A program made the position numbers and the translations under genes. Positions 1 through 9,140 of a stretch of DNA of 64,000 bases are shown one piece after another. Within the stretch, counting starts at the first letter, position 1. Each line of letters begins with the position of its first letter. The notes below the pieces were generated by a model, which saw only the letters and a list, made by a program, of their open reading frames with translations, was not told where the DNA came from and made no database searches. The stretch is from Candidatus Sulfotelmatobacter sp. (lineage in GTDB: Bacteria; Vulcanimicrobiota; Vulcanimicrobiia; Vulcanimicrobiales; Vulcanimicrobiaceae), in the NCBI GenBank assembly GCA_035504415.1, contig DATJRY010000017.1, positions 372,001 to 436,000 on the forward strand, given 5' to 3'.

Positions 1-2
1 TT

Positions 3-2027
3 GCTGCGCGATTGTACGCGCAGGCCGCGGTGGCGGCGCTCGCGCTGCTGGCCGTGGTCGGAGTCGCCGTCGGCGAGATGCGCGCGATGGGCGATCGGGT
101 CGCGGCGATCAGCGCCGCGCACGACTTCGATCAGACCGTGGCCGACTTGCGCCTCGCGCTGACGTTCAAGGTCAGCTTGGTGCGCGTGCTCGGCTACCGC
201 GGCGAGACGCCGATCTGGGTCACCGCGTACACCAACGTCACGCAGCAGATCGCCGACGATACGGATAAGCTCACCACGCAAGCGGTCGCGATCCCCGGCA
301 TGCCGGCCGCGGTCGCCGCGGTGCGCCCCGAGATCGTCAAGAGCGATCAGCAGATCGACGCGCTGCGCACGATGGCGCGCGCTCGCGCGCCGGGACTCGT
401 TCCCGCGCTGGTCAAGATGAAGGTCGCGCTGGTGATGTCGCGGCTGCAGAAGCTGACCGACGCGTCGGCCCAAGCTGCCGCCGACGCGCGCACGGAGTTC
501 AGCGCCGCGCAGCGCGGTGCGTTGGTGGGGATGAGCGCGGTGGGCGCCGTCGCCATCATCGTCTTGTTGGCGATCGCACTGGGCACGGCGCGCAGCCTGA
601 CTCGGCGCCTGCAGCGGGTCAGCGCCGGGATGCGCGAGATCGCGACCACCGCGTACGCGGCGCTCGGCGCCGCGTACGACGGTCTGGCCGCCGGCGATCT
701 GCGGCCGCGCGAGTTTCCGCGGCTCGAGCCGCTGGCGCGCGGCGGCGGCGACGAGATCGCCGCGCTGGTCGACAGCTACAACCTGCTGGCCGAGGAGTCG
801 CACGCCAACGCCGAGCGGTTCACGGCCACCACCACGCGCTTGCGCGATACGATCGCCGCGATCGCGCACTCCTCGCAGCAGCTCTCCGCCGTCGGCGAGC
901 AGATCGGGATGGCGGCACGAACCTCGAGCGAAGCGGTCGCATTCGTGGCGCAGGGCAGCGACGGGGTCGCGACCGCCTCGCGCGAGCAGGCCACCGGCGT
1001 CGCCGAGATCGACAACGCGGCACGCGAGCTGGCGGTGACTGCGCAGCAGATCGGCAACGGCGCGGCCGAGCAAGCCGAGGCGGTGCGCGCCGCCGGCAGC
1101 GAGGTCGCGCTGCTCGACGAACAGATCGCGCGGCTGGCGTCGACGGCGACGGAGTTCCTCGACGCGGCGACGCGCGTCGAGCGCGAGACGAACAACGCCA
1201 GCCAGGTCGTCACCCGGACGGCCGAGGCGATGGCCCGTTCGTCCGATCAGGCCCGCGCGACCGAACAGGCGATGGCGACGCTGGCGCAGCGCTCGGCGGC
1301 GGTCGCCGACGTCCTCTCCGCGATCGACGAGATCGCCGATCAGACGAACCTGCTCGCGCTCAACGCCGCGATCGAAGCGGCGCGGGCCGGCGAGCACGGC
1401 CGCGGCTTCGCGGTCGTCTCCGACGAGGTCCGCAAGCTCGCCGAGCGCGCCGCCCAGTCGACGCGCGAGAGCGGCACGATCCTGCAAGAGATCCGCGCCG
1501 AGACGGCGCGCGTCGCCGAGGCGATGCGCAGCGCCGCCTCGACGATGAACGAGGGCCGCAGTCTGGCCGAGGACGCCTCGCGGACGCTCTCGGGCGTCGG
1601 CGACGCGGTCGGGCGGACGCGCGAGCTGGCCGAGTCGCTCTCGGCCGACGGGACGCGCATGCAGCACGTCAGCCGCGAGCTGAGCGCACACGTGGGCAAC
1701 GTCTCGGGGATCGTCGAGGAGAACGCGACGGCGGCGCGCGAGCTGGCGATGACGACCGGCTCGGTGGCGCAGACGGTCGGCACGCTGGCGTCGGCCGCCG
1801 AGCAGCAGTCCTCGGCCGCCAAGTCGCTCTCGACCTCGTCGGTCGAAGTGACGGCGCAGATGGACCAGCTGACCGCGGCGACGGAGACGATTCGCGCCGA
1901 GGCCACCTCGCTGGCGCGCATCGTCGGTACCTTCCGCGTCGGGGACGCGGAGGCGGCCCCGGAACCGCGCCGGCGCCTCCACGGCCCCTACCGCGGCCCC
2001 ACCGAGCGCTTAGTCCTCACGCCCTGA
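3..2027 (+). CDS. Methyl-accepting chemotaxis protein, 5'-truncated by window edge
   Basis: Transmembrane chemoreceptor that would relay a ligand signal to CheA/CheW. The reading frame is open to the window edge; the first in-frame start-like codon (TTG at 12) falls inside the first membrane helix (residues about 1-20), so the true start is probably upstream. A helical, presumably periplasmic sensor follows, then a second membrane helix near residues 172-195, a HAMP-like region, and the long coiled-coil signalling domain. The signalling tip ([18 protein letters not shown], near residues 440-460) is intact, followed by [18 protein letters not shown]. There is no C-terminal NWETF-type CheR tether. 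It is more divergent from the receptors at 27070 and 29347 than those are from each other. The ligand cannot be inferred. Confidence 0.93.
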   Translation, partial: AARLYAQAAVAALALLAVVGVAVGEMRAMGDRVAAISAAHDFDQTVADLRLALTFKVSLVRVLGYRGETPIWVTAYTNVTQQIADDTDKLTTQAVAIPGMPAAVAAVRPEIVKSDQQIDALRTMARARAPGLVPALVKMKVALVMSRLQKLTDASAQAAADARTEFSAAQRGALVGMSAVGAVAIIVLLAIALGTARSLTRRLQRVSAGMREIATTAYAALGAAYDGLAAGDLRPREFPRLEPLARGGGDEIAALVDSYNLLAEESHANAERFTATTTRLRDTIAAIAHSSQQLSAVGEQIGMAARTSSEAVAFVAQGSDGVATASREQATGVAEIDNAARELAVTAQQIGNGAAEQAEAVRAAGSEVALLDEQIARLASTATEFLDAATRVERETNNASQVVTRTAEAMARSSDQARATEQAMATLAQRSAAVADVLSAIDEIADQTNLLALNAAIEAARAGEHGRGFAVVSDEVRKLAERAAQSTRESGTILQEIRAETARVAEAMRSAASTMNEGRSLAEDASRTLSGVGDAVGRTRELAESLSADGTRMQHVSRELSAHVGNVSGIVEENATAARELAMTTGSVAQTVGTLASAAEQQSSAAKSLSTSSVEVTAQMDQLTAATETIRAEATSLARIVGTFRVGDAEAAPEPRRRLHGPYRGPTERLVLTP

Positions 2028-2042
2028 TCGTCCGCTGAAAGC

Positions 2043-2070
2043 CTTCACCGTCGGCCTGCCGACGGTGAGG
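2043..2070. terminator. Hairpin after the chemoreceptor gene
   Basis: Inverted repeat: TCACCGTCGG pairs with CCGACGGTGA around a 4-base loop (CCTG), and further pairing takes the stem to about 12 bp with one G-U. No T-run follows, so a Rho-independent terminator is only a guess; it could equally be a structured leader element for hslV. Confidence 0.4.
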
Positions 2071-2071
2071 A

Positions 2072-2091
2072 GCTTCGCCGAAAGGCGAAGC
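2072..2091. other. GAAA-tetraloop hairpin upstream of hslVU
   Basis: A perfect 8-bp stem (GCTTCGCC / GGCGAAGC) is closed by a GAAA tetraloop. It starts one base after the preceding hairpin and ends 38 bases before the hslV ATG. GNRA loops are stable RNA folds, so the two hairpins together look like a transcribed structure. It could be a terminator pair or a 5' leader; the sequence does not decide. Confidence 0.4.
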
Positions 2092-2129
2092 CTGCAACCC
2101 GTGCGGAGCGCGGGGAGTAGTGAGCCGGG

Positions 2130-2656
2130 ATGCGGATTCGATCGACGACGATCTGCGCCGTCCGCCGCGACGGCAAGATCGCCATGGCGGGCGACGGTCA
2201 GGTGACCGTCGACAAGACCGTCATGAAGCACAGCGCGCGCAAGGTGCGCGCGATCGCCGGCGGCAAGGTGCTGGCCGGTTTCGCCGGCAGCGCCGCGGAC
2301 GGCATCACCTTGCTCGAGAAGTTCGAAGGCAAGATGAGCGCCTACAAAGACAACGTCGTGCGCGCCGCCGTCGAGTTGGCCAAAGACTGGCGCCAGGACC
2401 GCGCGCTGCGCCGGCTGGAAGCGCTGCTGATCGTCGGCACGCCCGAGCACCTGTTCGTCCTCTCCGGCACCGGCGACGTGATCGAGCCCGACGAAGGCGT
2501 GGCCGCGATCGGCAGCGGCGGCCCCTACGCGCAAGCCGCCGCGATGGCGCTGCTGGGCTACTCACAGCTCGACGCCGCCGCCATCGCGCGCGAAGCGCTG
2601 CGCATTGCCGGCCGCATCGACATCTACACGAACGACGACGTGGAGGTGCTGAGCAT

Positions 2657-2660
<4 letters not shown>
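2130..2660 (+). CDS. hslV: ATP-dependent protease proteolytic subunit HslV (ClpQ)
   Basis: Threonine peptidase that forms the double-hexamer core of the cytoplasmic HslVU protease, with HslU as unfoldase. It is 176 residues, the normal size. The protein begins [16 protein letters not shown]: the conserved TT-I motif that supplies the catalytic N-terminal Thr follows a five-residue leader, so short propeptide removal (exposing T6) is expected, as in Bacillus-type HslV rather than the E. coli form with only Met removed. The [15 protein letters not shown] and [13 protein letters not shown] motifs are present. Its stop overlaps the hslU start (ATGA), which indicates translational coupling. Confidence 0.97.
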
Positions 2661-4105
<1,445 letters not shown>

Positions 4106-4109
4106 CGAG

Positions 4110-4149
4110 CGTCGCTGCCGCGCGCGCTAGCGCATCGCGTGCAGCGACG
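4110..4149. terminator. Inverted repeat between convergent hslU and CPBP genes
   Basis: The 9-bp arms CGTCGCTGC (4110-4118) and GCAGCGACG (4141-4149) are perfect complements around a GC-rich centre that includes GCGCTAGCGC. The repeat straddles the facing 3' ends, a typical place for a bidirectional terminator, and overlaps the last codons of the CPBP gene. No T-run is seen. Confidence 0.4.
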
Positions 4150-4936
4150 TTTCGAGCAGAACGCTCGCGCCCAGGGCGTTGGAGAGGGCGTGCAGGACGA
4201 TCGGCACGGTCAGGTTGCCGGTCGCGGCGTAGGCGAAGGCGTTGACCAAACCGACGGCGGCGAGCCAGGCGAACAGGACCGGATCGCCGTGCAGCGCGCC
4301 GAAGATCGCCGCGCTGAGCAGCGCGCCGGCGAACACGCCGAGCTTCGACGCCAGCGCGCCGAACAGCAGCCCGCGGAACACGACCTCCTCGACGAACGGG
4401 CCCAGCAGCACCAAGGAGAACAGGCTCAGCGCGACGTTGACGTCGGTCACCAGCACGTCGTGCGTGACGATGCTGTAGTGCTCGAAGCCCGCCTGGACGT
4501 GGTTCGTCTGCCGCGTGAAGACCAATTGCATCGCCAGCAGGACGCGCGTGAGCAGCAGCGCGGCGACGCCGATCGCGATCACCACCATCGCCTGGCGGTT
4601 GGGCACGCGCAGCGTCCCCGGCCGCAGCTTCTGCAGACGGTGCCACGCGAACGCGCCGGCGCAGCCGTAGAAGATCAGCTCGGTCGCCGTGAGCAGCGGG
4701 TGGCCGGCCTCGGCCGACGGCATTCGGCCGATCGCCAAGACCACCGCGACCATCACCACGAGCACGCCCAGCAACGATGCGACGACACCGATCGCGCTGG
4801 CGAGCAGTGCGGCGACGATGCCGGATACGAACGGCACGGCGATGCGCTCCCGCCCATCCGTTCGGGGGCGGCGAGCCGTGGTCGCCGCCGGCGCCACGAG
4901 GAAGGCGTCAGAGGGAGCGCGCATCGGTACCATCAT
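4127..4936 (-). CDS. CPBP-family intramembrane metalloprotease
   Basis: Polytopic membrane protein of the CAAX-protease/bacteriocin-processing (CPBP, ABI) family, 269 residues. The diagnostic motifs are present: EEVVFRG (the E-E-x3-R glutamate motif), FGALHGD (F-x3-H) and PIVLHALSNAL (third conserved His). Several hydrophobic helices precede them. Members cleave peptide bonds in the membrane or serve in bacteriocin self-immunity; the substrate here is unknown. The start could be any of the Met codons at 4936, 4933 or 4924. It is transcribed divergently from the HiPIP gene, with about 47 bp between. Confidence 0.9.
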   Translation of the reverse strand: MMVPMRAPSDAFLVAPAATTARRPRTDGRERIAVPFVSGIVAALLASAIGVVASLLGVLVVMVAVVLAIGRMPSAEAGHPLLTATELIFYGCAGAFAWHRLQKLRPGTLRVPNRQAMVVIAIGVAALLLTRVLLAMQLVFTRQTNHVQAGFEHYSIVTHDVLVTDVNVALSLFSLVLLGPFVEEVVFRGLLFGALASKLGVFAGALLSAAIFGALHGDPVLFAWLAAVGLVNAFAYAATGNLTVPIVLHALSNALGASVLLETSLHAMR

Positions 4937-4983
4937 CGTACCCGCGGATACCTTACGGGTCGCTTACGAAGGGGGCGTGCGCC

Positions 4984-5250
4984 ATCTCACACGACAAGCA
5001 AGCATCAATCTCTCGTAAACTCGTCCTTCGGCGACTGGCCGCGATTCCGGTCGCGGCGTTCGCCGTAGGCGCCACCTTGTCGGCCGCTCAGGCTGCTGAC
5101 AACAAGAAGCAATTCCACTATCAGGACAAGCCGGGTCCGGGCGGCAAGAAGTGCGCCGGCTGCCGGTTCTTCCGGGCGCCGCACGGCTGCTCGATCGTCA
5201 CCGGGACGATCAGCCCCAACGGCTGGTGCATCGCCTGGGCGAAGCGGTAA
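4984..5250 (+). CDS. High-potential iron-sulfur protein (HiPIP)-like, probable ATC start
   Basis: Small periplasmic [4Fe-4S] electron carrier, 88 residues if read from ATC at 4984. Cys57, Cys60, Cys69 and Cys82 (C-x2-C-x8-C-x12-C) and the ending ISPNGWCIAWAKR match the HiPIP fold. The N-terminus (SRKLVLRRLAAIP, a hydrophobic stretch, then an AQA/AD cleavage site) looks like a Tat signal, as is usual for HiPIPs. No ATG, GTG or TTG lies in frame close upstream of the signal peptide. ATC gives MSHDKQASISRK and sits 8 bases after an AAGGGGG Shine-Dalgarno-like run. A sequencing error or a distant start is the alternative. A terminator follows at 5275. Confidence 0.82.
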   Translation: MSHDKQASISRKLVLRRLAAIPVAAFAVGATLSAAQAADNKKQFHYQDKPGPGGKKCAGCRFFRAPHGCSIVTGTISPNGWCIAWAKR

Positions 5251-5274
5251 CCCAAGCGTAGGACAGGCGGCGGG

Positions 5275-5293
5275 AGGGGGCTACCGGCCCCCT
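5275..5293 (+). terminator. Probable terminator after the HiPIP gene
   Basis: AGGGGGC (5275-5281) pairs perfectly with GCCCCCT (5287-5293) around a TACCG loop, with a short T/C-rich tail. It lies 24 bases after the HiPIP stop and before the def promoter. Confidence 0.6.
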
Positions 5294-5318
5294 TCAACCG
5301 TTTCCGCCCCGGACCGGT

Positions 5319-5324
5319 TATACT
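5319..5324 (+). promoter_or_regulatory. Possible -10 box (TATACT) for the def operon
   Basis: TATACT lies 13 bases before the def ATG in otherwise GC-rich DNA. No clear -35 is seen at 17 bp; the nearest T-rich hexamer, TTCAAC at 5293, is 20 bp away. If used, the mRNA leader would be only about 7 bases, that is near-leaderless. Confidence 0.4.
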
Positions 5325-5337
5325 GGGGGCACCCACC

Positions 5338-5910
5338 ATGGCGTACATCCGCGAGATCATCACCGAAGGACACCCGACCCTGCGCAAGGTCGCGAAGAAG
5401 GTCGAGCCGGCCGAGATCGCCGACCCGATGTTCCAGCAGCTGCTGGACGACATGTGGGAGACGATGTACGAGGCGCCCGGCATCGGCTTAGCCGCGCCGC
5501 AGATCGGCGTCTCCAAGCGGATCTTCGTCGTCGACATGCAGGACGAGCGTCACCCGGAGTGGCGCAAGCTGGTGGCAATCAATCCGAAGTTCACCCGGCG
5601 CGAGGGCGAGCACACCGCGCTCGAAGGCTGCCTCTCGGTGCCCGGCATGGTCGGCGACGTGCAGCGCTTCGCCGAGGTCACCATGACCGCGCTCGACCGG
5701 AACGGCAAGAAGTTCACGCTCGACGCGACCGACTATTTCGCGGTCTGCCTGCAGCACGAGAACGATCACCTCGACGGCATCCTGTACGTCGACAAGGCGA
5801 CCAACATCCGGCCGGCGGTGACCGACGACGAGCTGGCCGCCGCCGAAGGCGCCGGCAACGAGGCCGGCGCGCGGCGCCGGGCCGACGAACCCGAACCGGT
5901 CGCGAGCTGA
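5338..5910 (+). CDS. def: Peptide deformylase
   Basis: Metal enzyme that removes the formyl group from the N-terminal Met of nascent proteins. All three signature motifs are present: GIGLAAPQ, EGCLS (the Cys is a metal ligand) and QHENDHLDG (HExxH, here H-E-N-D-H). It is 190 residues, with an extended Ala/Glu/Arg-rich tail after the catalytic core. It opens a long same-strand run and is directly followed by fmt, which adds the formyl group that Def removes; the two reading frames overlap by 4 bases. Confidence 0.97.
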   Translation: MAYIREIITEGHPTLRKVAKKVEPAEIADPMFQQLLDDMWETMYEAPGIGLAAPQIGVSKRIFVVDMQDERHPEWRKLVAINPKFTRREGEHTALEGCLSVPGMVGDVQRFAEVTMTALDRNGKKFTLDATDYFAVCLQHENDHLDGILYVDKATNIRPAVTDDELAAAEGAGNEAGARRRADEPEPVAS

Positions 5911-6815
5911 AGCTCGTCGTCTTCGGGACGAGCGCGTTCGCCGTCCCGACGCTCGACGCGGTAGCCGACCGGCACGACGTGCTGGCCGTCGTCACCCAGC
6001 CCGACCGCCCCGCCGGCCGCGGACACGCACTCACGCCGACGCCGGTCAAAGCGGCGGCGCTGGCGCGCGGCCTGGACGTGCGCACGCCGACCAAGCTGCG
6101 GCCCTTCGCCGACGAGCTGCGACCGCTGCGCCCCGATGCGTTCGTCGTCGTCTCGTACGGCCGGATCGTCCCGCAGAACGTGCTCGACCTCGTCCCGGTC
6201 GCGCTCAACGTTCACCCCTCGTTGCTGCCGCTCTACCGCGGCGCCACACCGCTGCAGGCCGCCATCCGCGACGGCCGCGACCGAACCGGCGTGACGATCA
6301 TCGCCATGGACGCGGGTATGGACACCGGTGACGTGCTGCTGCAAGAGCCGACGCCGCTGGGTCCGGACGAGACGTACGGCGAGCTGCACGACCGGCTGGC
6401 GCTGCGCGGCGCGCGCTTGGCGGCCGACGCGCTCGCGCTGCTGGCGGTGAACGCGCTCGAGCGCCGCACGCAGGCCGAGGTCGCCCACGCGCACGGGATC
6501 GGCATCGAAGAGATCGCCGCCACCGCGACCCGCCCGCTGACGAAAGAAGACCTGATGGTGGATTGGACGCACCCGCCGCGGCGGATCGTCGACCTGGTGC
6601 GCTCGCTGGCGCCGCAGCCCGCGGCGCGCGCGCTGATCGACGGCGAGACCGTCAAGCTGCTGGCGGCGCGCGTGGCCCGTCCCGACGAACCGGAGGGCGC
6701 GCCGACGAACGACGAGGGCACCGTCCACCGCGGCGTCGTGCTGCTGCGCGTCGTGCCGCCGAACCGCGCGCCGATGACGGGCGCCGCCTGGCGCCGCTCG
6801 GCGGTACGCCGGTGA
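5907..6815 (+). CDS. fmt: Methionyl-tRNA formyltransferase, CTG start
   Basis: Transfers a formyl group from 10-formyl-THF to initiator Met-tRNA. The sequence KLVVFGTSAFAVPTLDA, the SLLPLYRGATPLQ block with the preceding NVHP (catalytic Asn and His), and DAGMDTGD (catalytic Asp) are diagnostic. The C-terminal domain is complete (RGVVLLRVVPPNRAPMTG). It is 302 residues, normal for the family. No ATG, GTG or TTG precedes the first conserved residue. The start fits CTG at 5907-5909, which overlaps the def stop as CTGA, and CTG then replaces the usual Met-Lys start exactly. It is followed by rsmB through a GTGA overlap. Confidence 0.95.
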   Translation: MKLVVFGTSAFAVPTLDAVADRHDVLAVVTQPDRPAGRGHALTPTPVKAAALARGLDVRTPTKLRPFADELRPLRPDAFVVVSYGRIVPQNVLDLVPVALNVHPSLLPLYRGATPLQAAIRDGRDRTGVTIIAMDAGMDTGDVLLQEPTPLGPDETYGELHDRLALRGARLAADALALLAVNALERRTQAEVAHAHGIGIEEIAATATRPLTKEDLMVDWTHPPRRIVDLVRSLAPQPAARALIDGETVKLLAARVARPDEPEGAPTNDEGTVHRGVVLLRVVPPNRAPMTGAAWRRSAVRR

Positions 6816-8125
6816 GCGCGGTCGCCACCAGCGCGCGCGAAGTCGCGCTGCAGGTCGTGCGCGACGTCTTCGGCCAGCAGCCGCGCGGCGCACGCGAAGC
6901 GCTCGACTATCGCTTGCGGCGCAGCGAGCTGGCGCCGCGCGATCGCGCGTTCGCCACCGAGCTGGCCTACGGCACGATCAAGATGCGGCGCTGGCTCGAC
7001 TTCGAGCTGCAGCCGTTCATCGGCGAGCGCATGACCACGATGCCGCCGACCATCGTCGAGATCTTGCGGTTGGGCGCGTACCAGCTGCGCGCGATGCACG
7101 GCGTCGAGGCGTATGCCGCCGTCTCCGAGAGCGTCGGATTGGCGCGCAAGTACGGCCACAAGGGCACCGCGGGCTTGGTCAACGCGGTGCTGCGGCGCGT
7201 CTCGACCGAGCCGCCGCGCGAGAGCGATCTGGCGACGCGCGCGTCGCTGCCCACCTGGGTGGTCGAGCATTGGCGCGAGCGGTTCGGCGCCGACCGGCTC
7301 AACGCGATCGTCGCCGGCGTCAACGCGCCCGCGCCGGTCGGACTGTGCGTCGACCTGCGGCACGTGAGCGCCGACCAGGCGCGCGCGGCCCTGCTCGAAG
7401 CGGGGATGGTCGCGCAGCCCAGCGCGTTCGCCTCCGACGAGCTGGTGCTCGACGCGTCCTCGCCCAGCGGCGAGCTCGAGTCGCTCGCGCAGCATCGCTG
7501 GCACCTGCACGCGGAAGCGGCGGCGATGCCGGTCGATCTGCTCGACCCGCGGCCCGGCATGCGCGTCGTCGAGCTGTGCTGCGGCCGCGGCAACAAGACG
7601 CTGCAGATCGCCTCGCGCATGCGCGATGACGGAACCCTGCTGGCCGTCGACGACGACGCGCGCAAAGTCGAGCGCACCGCCAAGCGGCTCGAGGCCGCCG
7701 GCGCGGCGTCGGTCGCGCTCGTCACCGCCGACGCGAGCACCATGCGCGCCGGCGCGGACGCCGACGCCGTGCTGCTCGACGCGCCGTGCTCGGGGCTGGG
7801 CATCCTCGGCCGTCAAGCCGAAGCGCGCTGGCGCAAACGGCCCGACGATCCGGAGCGCATGGCGGCCGTGCAGCGGCCGCTGCTGGCCGCCGCGGCCGGC
7901 TGCGTGCGCCCGGGGGGCGCGCTCGTCTACGCGGTCTGCTCGACCGACCGGCGCGAGGCGGAAGACGTCGTCGACGCGTTCCTCGCCGAGCGGCCGGACT
8001 TCGCCCGCGACGCCTTGCCGGCGCGCTACGCGCCGCTGGCGACGCCCGCCGGCGACGTGCTGGTGCCGCCCGGCATCGACGGCAGGGACGGCTTCTACGT
8101 GGCGCGCATGCTGCGCCGGGGATGA
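6812..8125 (+). CDS. rsmB: 16S rRNA (cytosine-967-C5)-methyltransferase RsmB
   Basis: SAM-dependent m5C methyltransferase, 437 residues from the GTG that overlaps the fmt stop. The N-terminal NusB-like RNA-binding domain covers about residues 1-135 (DRAFATELAYG and GTAGLVNAVLRR motifs). The Rossmann-type catalytic domain follows, with VVELCCGRGNKTLQIAS (SAM binding), LLDAPCSGLGILGR (motif IV with its conserved Cys) and VYAVCSTDRREAEDVV (motif VI catalytic Cys). def-fmt-rsmB is a common bacterial gene order. The gene ends overlapping the first FHA gene (ATGA). Confidence 0.96.
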   Translation: MSAVATSAREVALQVVRDVFGQQPRGAREALDYRLRRSELAPRDRAFATELAYGTIKMRRWLDFELQPFIGERMTTMPPTIVEILRLGAYQLRAMHGVEAYAAVSESVGLARKYGHKGTAGLVNAVLRRVSTEPPRESDLATRASLPTWVVEHWRERFGADRLNAIVAGVNAPAPVGLCVDLRHVSADQARAALLEAGMVAQPSAFASDELVLDASSPSGELESLAQHRWHLHAEAAAMPVDLLDPRPGMRVVELCCGRGNKTLQIASRMRDDGTLLAVDDDARKVERTAKRLEAAGAASVALVTADASTMRAGADADAVLLDAPCSGLGILGRQAEARWRKRPDDPERMAAVQRPLLAAAAGCVRPGGALVYAVCSTDRREAEDVVDAFLAERPDFARDALPARYAPLATPAGDVLVPPGIDGRDGFYVARMLRRG

Positions 8126-8727
8126 ACGTCTTCGCGCGGATCGAGAACGTCTGCGCGCGCGTCGTCGAAGACGCCTTCGCGCGCGTGTTTCCGAGCGCGC
8201 TCGATCCGGCGCAGATCGGCCGCCGCCTCGTCGCCACCGCGCAGAGCGTGCACGGCGACCTCTACCTCGTGCGCGTGCACCCGACCGACTACGCGCGGCT
8301 GGCCGCCGACCGCGACTTCCTCGAAGGCCGTTGGGGCGCGATGCTGCGCGAGGTGCTGCCCGATCAGACGCCGCGCGTCGTGCTCGACGAGGACGCCGCC
8401 GTCGTCGCCGGCTCGCTCGCGATCGAGCCCGTTTCCGACGAACGGGGCCCGGTGCTGGCGCTCCTGCGCGGCGACGGCAGCCGGGTGACGCTGGGCGACG
8501 GGATGACGCTCGGCCGCGGTGAGGACTGCGGCCTGGTGCTGCGCGACCCGCGCGTGTCGCGACGGCATGCCAAAATCGTGGCCGACGGCGCGGGTTGGGC
8601 GATCGAGGACTTGCGCTCGTCGAACGGGACCTGGATCGAAGGGACGCGGGTCGCGCGCGCGCGGCTCGTCGACGGGCAAACGGTGACCCTGGGCGACACG
8701 CTGCTGCGCGTGGTAGACGTGTCGTAA
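8122..8727 (+). CDS. FhaA-like protein with N-terminal DUF3662-type domain and C-terminal FHA domain
   Basis: 201 residues, starting at the ATG that overlaps the rsmB stop. The N-terminus (NVFARIENVCARVVEDAF and onward) matches the domain found in actinobacterial FhaA. The C-terminal FHA domain (about 105-200) has the phosphothreonine-pocket signatures MTLGRGEDCGLVL, VSRRHAKI and SSNGTWIEG. FHA domains bind phosphoproteins; in Actinobacteria FhaA links PknB signalling to peptidoglycan synthesis. No Ser/Thr kinase lies in this window, so the kinase partner must be elsewhere or absent. The next FHA gene starts on the last base of its stop codon. Confidence 0.88.
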   Translation: MNVFARIENVCARVVEDAFARVFPSALDPAQIGRRLVATAQSVHGDLYLVRVHPTDYARLAADRDFLEGRWGAMLREVLPDQTPRVVLDEDAAVVAGSLAIEPVSDERGPVLALLRGDGSRVTLGDGMTLGRGEDCGLVLRDPRVSRRHAKIVADGAGWAIEDLRSSNGTWIEGTRVARARLVDGQTVTLGDTLLRVVDVS

Positions 8728-9140
8728 TGGATCCGCGGCTGGCCACGCTGGGACTCTCGGGCGCGTACGTCGCTTTCGTCGCCCTGGTGCGCGACCGTCG
8801 CGGGCCGGCGCCGGCGCCGGCGCTCGAGGCCGCGATCCCGACCGGGATCGAGCTGACCGTCGCGCACGCCGGGACGATCAAGACGTACCGCTTCGGCCGG
8901 CGCATCCTGGTCGGGCGGTCTCCCAGCGCCGACCTGTGCCTCGCCGATCCGCGCGTGAGCCGATTGCACGCCCGGATCGAGATGCGCGATGATGGCGTTT
9001 ACGGGGAAGATTTAGGGAGCCGCAACGGAACGTTCGTCAACGGCGTGGCGATGACCGAGCCTCGCCGGCTGGAGGTCGACGACGAGCTGACCGTCGGTCC
9101 GGCAGCCTTGGTCTTCCGAGGAGTGGGAGCATGGAGATAG
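8727..9140 (+). CDS. FhaB-like small FHA-domain protein with N-terminal membrane anchor
   Basis: 137 residues. The N-terminal segment LATLGLSGAYVAFVALV is hydrophobic and probably anchors the protein in the membrane. The FHA domain occupies most of the rest: RILVGRSPSADLCL, VSRLHARI and GSRNGTFVNG are the canonical G-R-S, S-x2-H and N-G-T/F-V-N-G motifs. Size and layout match FhaB/FipA of Actinobacteria, which interact with the division machinery. The start codon shares one base with the previous stop, and the gene overlaps the following PP2C-like gene by 10 bases. Confidence 0.88.
   Translation: MDPRLATLGLSGAYVAFVALVRDRRGPAPAPALEAAIPTGIELTVAHAGTIKTYRFGRRILVGRSPSADLCLADPRVSRLHARIEMRDDGVYGEDLGSRNGTFVNGVAMTEPRRLEVDDELTVGPAALVFRGVGAWR

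Noticed and set aside
2120-2656. An Arg-rich frame upstream of and continuous with hslU
   Set aside because: It is the +1 frame of hslV; HslU homology starts at the ATG at 2657 that overlaps the hslV stop.
4139-5068. A long plus-strand frame antisense to the CPBP protease gene
   Set aside because: The product is Arg/Gln/His-rich and lacks domains; the minus-strand frame carries all CPBP motifs.
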